14,540 nucleotides of DNA from JBOHNS01 sp050730835 (GTDB taxonomy: Bacteria; Patescibacteriota; Saccharimonadia; Saccharimonadales; UBA4665): positions 1 to 14,540 of the forward strand of contig JBOHNS010000040.1 of assembly GCA_050730835.1 (NCBI GenBank), read 5' to 3'. The notes beneath the pieces are model-generated. The model was not told where the DNA came from. It was given only the letters and a program-made list of their open reading frames with translations, and did not search any database. The translations under genes and the position numbers were made by a program. Below are positions 1 through 5,870 of the stretch, one piece after another; the first letter of the stretch is position 1; every line of letters starts with the position of its first letter.

Positions 1-2
1 AG

Positions 3-83
3 TTCAGGTATAATATGCGTCATGAAGACATGTATCACGAACTACTTAAAATACTACGAAAGGACGGCTTGAGGCTAGGCTAA
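3..83 (+). CDS. Possible C-terminal end of an upstream gene (partial)
   Basis: A frame is open from the window edge to a TAA at 81-83 and would encode about 26 residues ending in ...ELLKILRKDGLRLG. It could be the tail of a gene that starts before the window, with 87 bases between its stop and yvcK. The composition is protein-like (charged, helical), but the stretch is too short to recognise a family. A consensus TATAAT at 9-14 inside it is an alternative reading: it could be a promoter for something short. Confidence is low. Confidence 0.3.
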   Translation, partial: FRYNMRHEDMYHELLKILRKDGLRLG

Positions 84-156
84 ACTAGTCTTGAACCTAA
101 AAGATTATCCGATTTAGCTGTGCCAGCCGTTTAACGAAAAATTAATTTTTTTAAGC

Positions 157-162
157 TACAAT
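157..162 (+). promoter_or_regulatory. -10 element for yvcK, near-leaderless transcript
   Basis: TACAAT lies 8 bases before the yvcK ATG. Transcription normally begins about 7 bases after a -10 hexamer, so the mRNA would start at or next to the start codon. No Shine-Dalgarno sequence is present. The -35 is weak: TTAACG at 131-136 would leave a 20-base spacer. The promoter call is inferred from sequence only. Confidence 0.45.
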
Positions 163-170
163 AGAACCAT

Positions 171-1178
171 ATGAACGCTGGCGACGACCCAGAAAAATTG
201 CCGAAAGTTGTGGTTATTGGCGGTGGCACAGGCAGTTTTAATTTGCTTAGGACCTTTAAAAACGAAAATTGGGATTTGACGGCGCTCGTCAACATGGCCG
301 ATAACGGCGGATCGACCGGAGTTTTACGTGATGAACTGGGCGTTTTGCCGCCGGGCGACGTGCGGCAGTGTTTGGTGGCGCTCAGCCAGTCGCCGAAAAT
401 GCGCGACTTGTTTGCCTATAGATTTGATGCAGGCGGGCTAAAAGGCCACAGCTTTGGCAATTTATTTTTAAGCACCGCCCAAAAAATGACTGATAATTTT
501 AGCCAAGCCGTGGAGTTGGCTAGCGCTGTGTTAGCCATTAGCGGGCAGGTTTTGCCAATTACCACGGACGATGTGCAGCTAGCCGTCAGGCTGGCATCGG
601 GGCAGGTGATTAACGGCGAATCTCAGATTGCTCAGGCCAATTTTGATGGTGCTAGCCGGCAGGCGCAGTTTTGGCTCGAACCGAGCGCCAAGTTATCGCC
701 AGCGGCTGGACGGGCCATCGGCGAGGCTGATTTAATCGTTATCGCGCCGGGCAATTTATACGCTTCGCTGGCGCCGGCGCTAATTGTTAGCGGCGTTGGC
801 CAAGCTCTGGCCGAAACCGCGGCAAAAATTGTTTATGTCTGCAATTTGGTTAATAAGTCAGGCCAGAGCGATGGTTTTATGGTGCATGATTATGCCGCCG
901 AAATCGAGCGTTTTATTGGCCAGCCGGTTATTGATTACGTGATTTATAATACCGAAACGCCGCCGCCCGAAACCTTACAAAAATATGTCCATGAAGGCGA
1001 ATTTTTGGTGGGTGTTGACGAAACGGCGCTTGCTTCGGCCGGATTCCAAGCTATCGGCCGACCGCTGATTGCTGGCGGCGCCGCACAACATCAAACGCAA
1101 GACGCTCTGGCGGCCCAGCGCAGCCTGATTCGCCACAATGCCACGGCTCTGGCACGACGCATCAATCAATTGCTTTAA
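171..1178 (+). CDS. yvcK: YvcK/CofD-family gluconeogenesis factor
   Basis: This 335-residue protein belongs to the YvcK (CofD-like) family, cytosolic proteins with a Rossmann-like fold that bind UDP-sugars and, in Bacillus and mycobacteria, are needed for normal wall synthesis on gluconeogenic carbon sources. The family signature is intact: the nucleotide loop GGGTG at residues 17-21, DNGGSTG at 44-50, PPGDVRQCL near 60-68, GHSFGN at 92-97 and IAPGNLYASLAP in the second half. Length is normal for the short bacterial form. The ATG at 171 sits 8 bases after TACAAT and has no ribosome binding site, so leaderless translation is likely. The usual neighbours rapZ and whiA are not visible; instead it lies 413 bases upstream of mraZ, which fits a wall-related role. 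The family assignment is firm; the exact role in this organism is inferred. Confidence 0.95.
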   Translation: MNAGDDPEKLPKVVVIGGGTGSFNLLRTFKNENWDLTALVNMADNGGSTGVLRDELGVLPPGDVRQCLVALSQSPKMRDLFAYRFDAGGLKGHSFGNLFLSTAQKMTDNFSQAVELASAVLAISGQVLPITTDDVQLAVRLASGQVINGESQIAQANFDGASRQAQFWLEPSAKLSPAAGRAIGEADLIVIAPGNLYASLAPALIVSGVGQALAETAAKIVYVCNLVNKSGQSDGFMVHDYAAEIERFIGQPVIDYVIYNTETPPPETLQKYVHEGEFLVGVDETALASAGFQAIGRPLIAGGAAQHQTQDALAAQRSLIRHNATALARRINQLL

Positions 1179-1458
1179 AACAGTGCGTTTATAACAAGCC
1201 TAGTTTTAGATTTTGTCTGACGCTCTTGAGCCAAGCCGCTTATTAAAACTGTATTTTGATCTGGCTAAAAGCGGATATTGTGCCTGCGCCACTAGGCAAA
1301 TTAAGCTAGGCAAAAAATTTTCAAAATGTTAATCTGCTTTTAAAAAGCCTAGTGTTAGCCGACTTGAGCAAAACGCTACATGTTGCTACTATTAGCGGCT
1401 ACTTTGGTGTAGCTGTGGAAAAGTCTAGTTTTTTGATAAATAATTCACAAAAATCTAC
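1179..1458. other. Non-coding spacer with nested inverted repeats
   Basis: No credible gene lies between yvcK and the mraZ promoter. The stretch holds CCGCTT at 1236-1241 facing AAGCGG at 1269-1274, and CACTAGGC at 1290-1297 facing GCCTAGTG at 1347-1354. GGCTAA at 1263-1268 and TTAGCC at 1355-1360 enclose the second pair. AAGCCTAGT also occurs as a direct repeat at 1197-1205 and 1345-1353. No hairpin is followed by a run of T, so a terminator for yvcK is not obvious. The repeats may form structured RNA or be protein sites; nothing more can be said. Confidence 0.4.
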
Positions 1459-1488
1459 TTGATTGTGGGTATATGTGGGTAGTATAGT
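1459..1488 (+). promoter_or_regulatory. Predicted mraZ promoter
   Basis: TTGATT at 1459-1464 and TATAGT at 1483-1488 are separated by 18 bases. Both resemble sigma-70 hexamers (4 of 6 and 5 of 6 matches). Start of transcription would be near 1495, giving a leader of about 97 bases before mraZ. Two GTGGGT boxes lie in the spacer and two lie at and just after the expected start, which is what a repressor-controlled promoter looks like. Inferred, not measured. Confidence 0.55.
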
Positions 1489-1511
1489 GTTGTCAGTGGG
1501 TAATCGTGGGT
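1465..1511 (+). promoter_or_regulatory. MraZ operator: four GTGGGT boxes
   Basis: GTGGGT occurs at 1465-1470, 1475-1480, 1496-1501 and 1506-1511, each followed by A. The starts are spaced 10, 21 and 10 bases apart, roughly whole helical turns. A weaker GTGTTG at 1487-1492 sits near the missing middle position. MraZ proteins are known to bind direct repeats with a TGGG core upstream of their own gene. Position just upstream of mraZ, repeat core and periodicity all agree, so this is most likely the autoregulatory operator. Confidence 0.8.
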
Positions 1512-1591
1512 AGTCCAAATAGCCGTCAAACAAACGTGAAGATTACTCAGCCAAAAACAAAAACACCACTAAACAATTAATCATAAAATCT

Positions 1592-1954
1592 ATGGCGACA
1601 ATAGATTACTTCCAGCGCAAGCTCGATGATAAGCGGCGGTTATCCATACCAGCCGAACTTCGAGCTGAATTCGCTAGCGGGGTCGTCGTAACCAAAGGTT
1701 TTAAAAAATATTTGCACCTTTACCCGCAAGCGGTCTGGGACAAAGAAGTCGAACCACTTTTGCAAGGCGACTTGCTGAACGAAGAGGTGGCAGACCTAAA
1801 TGTTCAATTCCGAATGGGCAAAGTGGAAGGCGAGATCGACGGCAAACAAGGCCGCATCGCCCTAGAGCAATATTTGCTTGATTACGCCGGAATCAAGCGC
1901 GGCGTCACCGCCGTAAGAGTCGGCAAATACTGGCGGCTAACCGCTGACGATTAA
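1592..1954 (+). CDS. mraZ: Transcriptional regulator MraZ
   Basis: MraZ is the DNA-binding regulator at the head of dcw clusters; it forms ring-shaped oligomers and binds TGGG repeats. The 120 residues contain two AbrB/MraZ half-domains: DDKRRLSIPAELR at residues 12-24 and DGKQGRIALEQYL at 83-95, each with the conserved D-x-(K/Q)-(G/R)-R-(L/I) core. At 120 residues it is somewhat shorter than the usual 140-150. The first half has KRR where most homologues have KGR. The ATG at 1592 is preceded by an AT-rich stretch without a Shine-Dalgarno motif. Its own operator is recognisable at 1465-1511. It is followed by an unusually long 531-base spacer before rsmH, whereas in most bacteria the two genes are close together. 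Confidence 0.95.
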   Translation: MATIDYFQRKLDDKRRLSIPAELRAEFASGVVVTKGFKKYLHLYPQAVWDKEVEPLLQGDLLNEEVADLNVQFRMGKVEGEIDGKQGRIALEQYLLDYAGIKRGVTAVRVGKYWRLTADD

Positions 1955-1998
1955 TTCGCCAGCAGCTTTAGCCAGAGAACATTAACAATTTAGGAAAA

Positions 1999-2425
1999 GA
2001 TTAGCAAAATCTAACCAGTCCTTACCGCGGGCCGGGAAGAGCAGGAACCGGTTTTGTCTTTAGACAAAATTTGGCTTTGCCAAAAGGTTCCGTTGAGAAA
2101 CCTGCAAAGCGGGTGTCTCAAGCAGCACGAGGTTAGCTAATCGGCAATCAACAAGTAGTCCGAGAATCTACTATAAAAACTCTAGTTCTTTCTCTAAAAC
2201 ACCTCCCAAAACTCCACCTCACATAAGTCTCTCAAAACTTTTAGTAACAAAACAGTAAGAAGTTCTAAGATTTTTCAAATCTATATAAATGCTTCTTGAC
2301 ATACGATTTTGTTACTTTTAACAAAAACAAAAACATTTTAAAAACAAACAGTTGATTGCTGATTAGGTGACCTTGCAGGGCAAGGTTGGCTAATACATGG
2401 GGCGCGTTAGCCCCATGGCTTAGCC
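1999..2425 (+). ncRNA. Candidate structured leader RNA upstream of rsmH
   Basis: Most of the mraZ-rsmH spacer can fold. Domain I: GATTAGC 1999-2005 and TAACC 2012-2016 close against GGTTAGCTAATC 2131-2142. Inside is a three-way junction (GGAACC 2044-2049 with GGTTCC 2086-2091, holding hairpins 2052-2069 and 2070-2084) and a long hairpin 2093-2121 (TTGAGA/TCTCAA around ACCTGC-AAA-GCGGGT). After a G-poor linker, domain II has AGTAACAAAA 2243-2252 paired with TTTTGTTACT 2307-2316 around AAGAAG/CTTCTT and AGATTT/AAATCT. Segment 2351-2372 is complementary (19 of 22) to 2131-2152, so it competes with the domain I closing stem. Two hairpins follow, at 2371-2385 and 2388-2425. This resembles a riboswitch or attenuator, but could be an independent ncRNA. 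No known RNA family was recognised. Confidence 0.5.
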
Positions 2426-2447
2426 AAAATTGCAAAAACAAAAACAT
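2322..2447 (+). repeat. 15-bp direct repeats flanking a hairpin block
   Basis: CAAAAACAAAAACAT occurs at 2322-2336 and again, identically, at 2433-2447. Between the copies lie the antisense-like segment 2351-2372 and the two GC-richer hairpins ending at 2425. Low-complexity A-rich sequence makes chance more likely than usual, but a 15-base exact match 111 bases apart could also mark a duplication or an inserted cassette. Confidence 0.6.
2388..2425 (+). other. Strong 16-bp hairpin before rsmH
   Basis: GGCTAATACATGGGGC at 2388-2403 faces GCCCCATGGCTTAGCC at 2410-2425 with a 6-base loop (GCGTTA) and one 2-base internal mismatch. It directly follows a 6-bp hairpin with a 3-base loop, CCTTGC/GCAAGG, at 2371-2385. 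The sequence after it is A-rich, not T-rich, so it is not a classical intrinsic terminator for + strand transcripts. It lies 60 bases before the rsmH start and may be an RNA-stability or regulatory element. Confidence 0.6.
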
Positions 2448-2485
2448 CATTACGTTACGGCGTAAAAAATTTTAAAAGCAAGCAA

Positions 2486-3391
2486 ATGCACCAAAACAAC
2501 CAAAATAATAGCCAGCATTTACCAGTATTGCTCGAGGCAGTCCTAAAGTATCTCAAGCCAAAAAAGGGTGAAACTTACCTGGATTTGACGGCCGGATACG
2601 GCGGACACGCCGAGGCGATTCTGGAGCGGACAAACAATCGAAGCTCCAGTTTGCTGGTAGACCGCGATCAAGCCGCCATTAAAGCGCTTAAAAAACGCTT
2701 CGATGGGCAAAAAATAGAAATCATCAAAAGTGATTTTTATACGGCTAGCCAAAAGCTAGCGGGGGAAACCAAAAAGTTTGACATTATTTTGGCGGATCTG
2801 GGCATTTCGTCACCGCACCTTAATACGGCGAGTCGTGGATTTAGCTTTAATAAAAGCGGGCCAATCGACATGCGCATGGACCAAAACCAAAGCTTAACAG
2901 CCTACAAAATAGTTAATAACTATAGCGAAGCGGAGCTGATGGAATTGATCAAGCGTTACGGCGAAGACCCCAAAGCTAAGCAAATTGCCCGGGCTATAAT
3001 CAAAAACCGGCCAATTAATTCCACAACCGAACTTGCTACAATTGTCGCCCGGGTCTGGCCGGGGCGTCATAAAATCAACCCAGCTACTCGGACTTTCCAG
3101 GCTCTACGGATCTCGGTAAACGATGAGCTAGGCCAACTTGAAAAAAGTTTGCCCGTCTGGATTGATTTGCTGGCGCCCGACGGACGTCTCGGAATTATCA
3201 GCTTTCATAGCTTAGAAGATCGCTTGGTCAAACAAGCTTTTCAAGCTAGAGGCTCTAAAACCTACGATGCCGACTTGAAGGTACTTACTAAACGGCCAGT
3301 TACCGGCGACAAAAATAATTTAGTTTTTAATCCGCGCGCCCGCAGTGCCAAACTGCGCGCCGTTGTTAAAATAAAAAATCGCCCTGAGTAA
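2486..3391 (+). CDS. rsmH: 16S rRNA (cytosine(1402)-N(4))-methyltransferase RsmH
   Basis: RsmH (MraW) transfers a methyl group from S-adenosylmethionine to N4 of C1402 of 16S rRNA in the ribosomal P site, tuning decoding. The 301 residues carry the full signature: HLPVLLEAVL at residues 11-20, the SAM loop DLTAGYGGH at 33-41, DLGISS at 104-109, RGFSF at 117-121, DMRMD at 128-132, NPATRTFQALRI at 198-209 and SFHSLEDR at 239-246. Length is normal. The usual SAM-loop form is DGTxGxGGH, so the L and A here are mild variants. The ATG has no clear ribosome binding site. It is the second gene of the dcw cluster, but is separated by long structured spacers on both sides (531 and 237 bases), so its expression may be set independently at RNA level. 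Confidence 0.96.
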   Translation: MHQNNQNNSQHLPVLLEAVLKYLKPKKGETYLDLTAGYGGHAEAILERTNNRSSSLLVDRDQAAIKALKKRFDGQKIEIIKSDFYTASQKLAGETKKFDIILADLGISSPHLNTASRGFSFNKSGPIDMRMDQNQSLTAYKIVNNYSEAELMELIKRYGEDPKAKQIARAIIKNRPINSTTELATIVARVWPGRHKINPATRTFQALRISVNDELGQLEKSLPVWIDLLAPDGRLGIISFHSLEDRLVKQAFQARGSKTYDADLKVLTKRPVTGDKNNLVFNPRARSAKLRAVVKIKNRPE

Positions 3392-3395
3392 AAAT

Positions 3396-3589
3396 GAATA
3401 AAAAATTTATTCGGGCAAGAAAGGGGATTGCTAATGCCGATTCAGGTCAGAAGCAACTCCCGAAGCTATAAAGTGCCGGTAAAAGTCACTTAAAAAGACT
3501 TTTATGGCAACCTTATAGACAAGGTGGATGGCGGTGCCTTTGCGGAAATAAGCCAAAGTTTGGCTTGAAAGCAAAAGTGCCGTCCGTCC
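3396..3589 (+). ncRNA. Candidate structured RNA between rsmH and ftsL
   Basis: Five hairpins follow one another in this 237-base spacer. GAATAAA/TTTATTC lies at 3396-3412. GGGG-A-TTGC 3423-3431 pairs with GCAA-C-TCCC 3453-3461, with one mismatch and one wobble. TGCC-TAAAAGTC 3474-3487 pairs with GACTTTTA-GGCA 3497-3509 around a small internal loop. CCTT/AAGG lies at 3511-3524. Finally 3526-3543 pairs with 3571-3589 around AAGCCAA/TTGGCTT at 3550-3566. No ORF of note and no terminator-like T run is present. Density and variety of stems argue for a functional RNA, either a leader of the ftsL-ftsI genes or a separate ncRNA. Family unknown. Confidence 0.45.
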
Positions 3590-3628
3590 AAAATTACTAA
3601 AAACTAATAAAAATAAAAAGAAGCCTTT

Positions 3629-3979
3629 ATGACATACTCCAATTCATTAGCTCTCGGGCGGCGCCAAAATTATGCCCGGCGCAACCAAAACGTTGTTAAT
3701 TTTCGAGCCGAAACTAAGCGGCTTGGTCCGGTTAGCAACACGATTATTTTAATCGTATTAGCTTGCCTATTGGGACTGCTTTATTTAACGCAGGTCACCA
3801 AAACCAATGCCTTCGGTTATCAAATTAATAATTTACAAAAGCAGCAAGCTGGCTTGCAAACCCAACATAGCAATTTGGAAATTACGGCTGCTCGCTTGCA
3901 GGCGGCATCACGCATACAGTCCAGTCCAGCCGCCAAATCGCTGGTTAAAGTTACGCCCAGCGCCACCGTTAAAAGTTAA
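3629..3979 (+). CDS. ftsL: FtsL/DivIC-like cell division protein
   Basis: The 116-residue product has the FtsL layout: a basic cytoplasmic N-terminus (about residues 1-35, rich in R and K), one transmembrane helix at about 38-55 (TIILIVLACLLGLLYLTQV), then a short extracytoplasmic coiled coil at about 63-94 with many Q, L and N, and a low-complexity tail. FtsL proteins pair with FtsB/DivIC and FtsQ and activate the FtsW-FtsI synthase at the septum. Sequence conservation in this family is very low, so the call rests on size, topology and position between rsmH and ftsI, which is exactly where ftsL lies in standard dcw clusters. The ATG follows a weak AAGAAG that could be a ribosome binding site. 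A DivIC/FtsB identity cannot be excluded. Confidence 0.75.
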   Translation: MTYSNSLALGRRQNYARRNQNVVNFRAETKRLGPVSNTIILIVLACLLGLLYLTQVTKTNAFGYQINNLQKQQAGLQTQHSNLEITAARLQAASRIQSSPAAKSLVKVTPSATVKS

Positions 3980-3996
3980 AATAAACTTAACTTTTA
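3970..3996 (+). promoter_or_regulatory. Perfect 10-bp palindrome at the ftsL stop, overlapping the ftsI -35
   Basis: TAAAAGTTAA at 3970-3979 faces TTAACTTTTA at 3987-3996 across a 7-base loop. The left arm contains the ftsL stop codon, and the right arm contains the TTAACT that serves as -35 for ftsI. It could be an operator for a dimeric repressor or a weak AT-rich terminator (the right arm ends in CTTTTAT). Confidence 0.5.
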
Positions 3997-4016
3997 TGAC
4001 AGTTTAGGGTTATAAT
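3987..4016 (+). promoter_or_regulatory. Predicted ftsI promoter
   Basis: TTAACT at 3987-3992, an 18-base spacer and a perfect TATAAT at 4011-4016 form a convincing promoter. The expected start near 4023 is only about 4 bases before the ftsI GTG at 4027, so the transcript is essentially leaderless, as for yvcK. Confidence 0.6.
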
Positions 4017-4026
4017 AGGCCTGCAA

Positions 4027-5826
4027 GTGAATCATGACCTAAAACAAAATACAAATTTAGTTATAAAACGCACGCGCTTGTTCTGGGGCGTGCTGATTGC
4101 GGTAGTGGTTATCTTCGGCTTGCGGCTGTTTTATGTGCAAATTATTCACTACGGACACTACCGCGCCGAGGCGCTGAGTAATCAGCTGGAACAATATAAA
4201 ATACCAGCCACCCGCGGCATCATCGAGGCGCATGAGGGCAATTCGATTGTGCCGATTGTGCTAAATCAACAATTATATACTTTATACGTTGATCCGACAT
4301 TGGTCAAAAAACCGACTAAAGACGCTAAGGCTATCGCTAAAATTATCGGCGGCTCGGCCAATCACTATCAAAAGCAGCTTCAAACCAAACATACGCGTTA
4401 CGTGGTTATAAAGAATAAATTGACCGCCGCCCAGTCAAAAAAAATCTTGAGCTATAAATTCTCTGGGATAGGCACCAAAGGCCAAGATTATCGGGCGTAT
4501 CCGGGGGGCAGTTTGGCCTCGCAAGTTTTGGGATTCGTTAATGATAAGGGCAGGGGCGAATACGGTTTGGAGCAAGCGCTTAATAAACAATTGTCCGGAA
4601 CTTCCGGGCAATTAAAAGCGTTAACCGATGCTAACGGCGTACCGCTAGTTGCTAGTCCTGGCAATATTGATACCAAACCGGTGGCTGGGGATAATGTCGT
4701 GACAACGCTCAATATGGGCATGCAAGCGCAGATGGAGCAAATCCTGAAGCAGGATTATAAATCTACCAAATCTAACGGATTAAGCGCGCTAATTATGGAT
4801 CCCAACAATGGCCAAATTAAAGCCATGGCTAATTATCCGACTTATAATCCGGCTAATTATGATCAAGTTTCTAATGCCAAATTATTTCAAAACGCGGCGG
4901 TCGGTAATCCGATTGAGCCCGGCTCGAGCATGAAAACTTTAACCACTTCAGCGGCGCTTAATCTGGGCGCAATTACCCCGGATGAGAGCTTTTACGATCC
5001 GGCGCATTGGATAATTGACGGCTTTAATATTACCGATATTCAACAAGATGGCGGTCCGCGGCAGCAAAGCGTGGCCAGCACCTTGGCTTTGTCGTTGAAC
5101 ACCGGCGCCACCTGGATGCTGATGCAAATGAGCCAAAAAGGCGCCACGCAAGCTTCCCAAATCAATCAAAAAGGTATGACAGCCTGGCATAATTATATGG
5201 TTAACCACTTTCGGCTAGGCCAGCCGACAGGTGTGGAGCAGGGCTACGAAGCTGGCGGCTATGTGCCGCCCCCAACTCCAAACACGGCCGGACAACATCT
5301 CAAATACGCCAATACGGCATTTGGGCAAGGCGTGACTGTAACAGCTTTGCAAGAAGCAGCCGCACTTTCTAGCGTGCTAAACGGCGGCACTTACTATAAG
5401 CCAACGCTCGTCGATAAAACCATCACGCCATTCGGCAAAACTATGATTAATCAGCCCAGAGTTGAAGCCAAAAATGTCTTCAAGCCCAAAGTTGGCCAAG
5501 AATTGATTCCGCTCATGCAAAACGTCATCAACACTTATCACAAAGAAGGCTTTGGCTATTTGAAATTCCCGTCAAATTATATGGTTGGCGGCAAAACCGG
5601 CACCGCACAAGTTGCCAGTCCGAGCGGCGGTTATTACAAAAATATTTATAACGGTACATACGTGGGCTTTGTCGGCGGCAACAAGCCGCAGTATGTCATC
5701 GAAATTTTCAATATTAAACCTAATCTTCCCAGTTACGAATACGCTGGCTCATACGCCGCGCAGCCGGTTTTTTCGGATTTAGCCCATATGCTAATTGACG
5801 ATGGCTATGCTCAACCAAAAAGCTAA
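4027..5826 (+). CDS. ftsI: Class B penicillin-binding protein (FtsI/PBP2-type transpeptidase)
   Basis: This 599-residue protein is a septal peptidoglycan DD-transpeptidase that cross-links strands made by its partner FtsW. It has a short cytoplasmic tail, one transmembrane anchor at about residues 16-40, a PBP dimerisation domain (RGII at 63-66; RAYPGGSLASQVLGFV at 156-171; GEYGLEQALNKQLSG near 177-191) and a transpeptidase domain with all three catalytic motifs: S300-S-M-K303, S356-L-N358 and K523-T-G525. The start is GTG at 4027. The frame opens only at 4000, and the sole other plausible initiator is CTG at 4021; the ATG at 4034 is out of frame. A consensus TATAAT ends 10 bases before the GTG, supporting leaderless initiation. 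It is followed by ftsW, the usual functional partner. Mild oddity: RGII is followed by EAHEGN in place of the common DRNG. Confidence 0.95.
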   Translation: MNHDLKQNTNLVIKRTRLFWGVLIAVVVIFGLRLFYVQIIHYGHYRAEALSNQLEQYKIPATRGIIEAHEGNSIVPIVLNQQLYTLYVDPTLVKKPTKDAKAIAKIIGGSANHYQKQLQTKHTRYVVIKNKLTAAQSKKILSYKFSGIGTKGQDYRAYPGGSLASQVLGFVNDKGRGEYGLEQALNKQLSGTSGQLKALTDANGVPLVASPGNIDTKPVAGDNVVTTLNMGMQAQMEQILKQDYKSTKSNGLSALIMDPNNGQIKAMANYPTYNPANYDQVSNAKLFQNAAVGNPIEPGSSMKTLTTSAALNLGAITPDESFYDPAHWIIDGFNITDIQQDGGPRQQSVASTLALSLNTGATWMLMQMSQKGATQASQINQKGMTAWHNYMVNHFRLGQPTGVEQGYEAGGYVPPPTPNTAGQHLKYANTAFGQGVTVTALQEAAALSSVLNGGTYYKPTLVDKTITPFGKTMINQPRVEAKNVFKPKVGQELIPLMQNVINTYHKEGFGYLKFPSNYMVGGKTGTAQVASPSGGYYKNIYNGTYVGFVGGNKPQYVIEIFNIKPNLPSYEYAGSYAAQPVFSDLAHMLIDDGYAQPKS

Positions 5827-5870
5827 AAGAGGGCTATGATTACTTTAAGTACAATTAAAAATTAAAAGTT

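Noticed and set aside
2131..2180. Group I intron-like CAATCAACAAGTAGTCC
   Set aside because: Only a vague likeness to conserved intron core strands; no paired P/Q/R/S elements, and no interrupted gene at this site.
2265..2450. 61-codon frame on the - strand opposite the rsmH leader
   Set aside because: It runs across the hairpins, is composed of low-complexity F/L/K residues and has no ribosome binding site or promoter.
1955..2485. RNase P RNA, tmRNA or SRP RNA in the mraZ-rsmH spacer
   Set aside because: The size could suit RNase P RNA, but the conserved GAGGAAAGTCC and ACAGAA cores are absent. No tmRNA ends or tag frame and no GGAAGGAAGCAGC-type SRP loop are present.
3521..3540. Resemblance of AAGGTGGATGGCGGTG to the T-box consensus AGGGTGG-ACCGCG
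   Set aside because: The ACCGCG half is not matched, no specifier loop or antiterminator was found, and the downstream gene is not an aminoacyl-tRNA synthetase or amino-acid gene.
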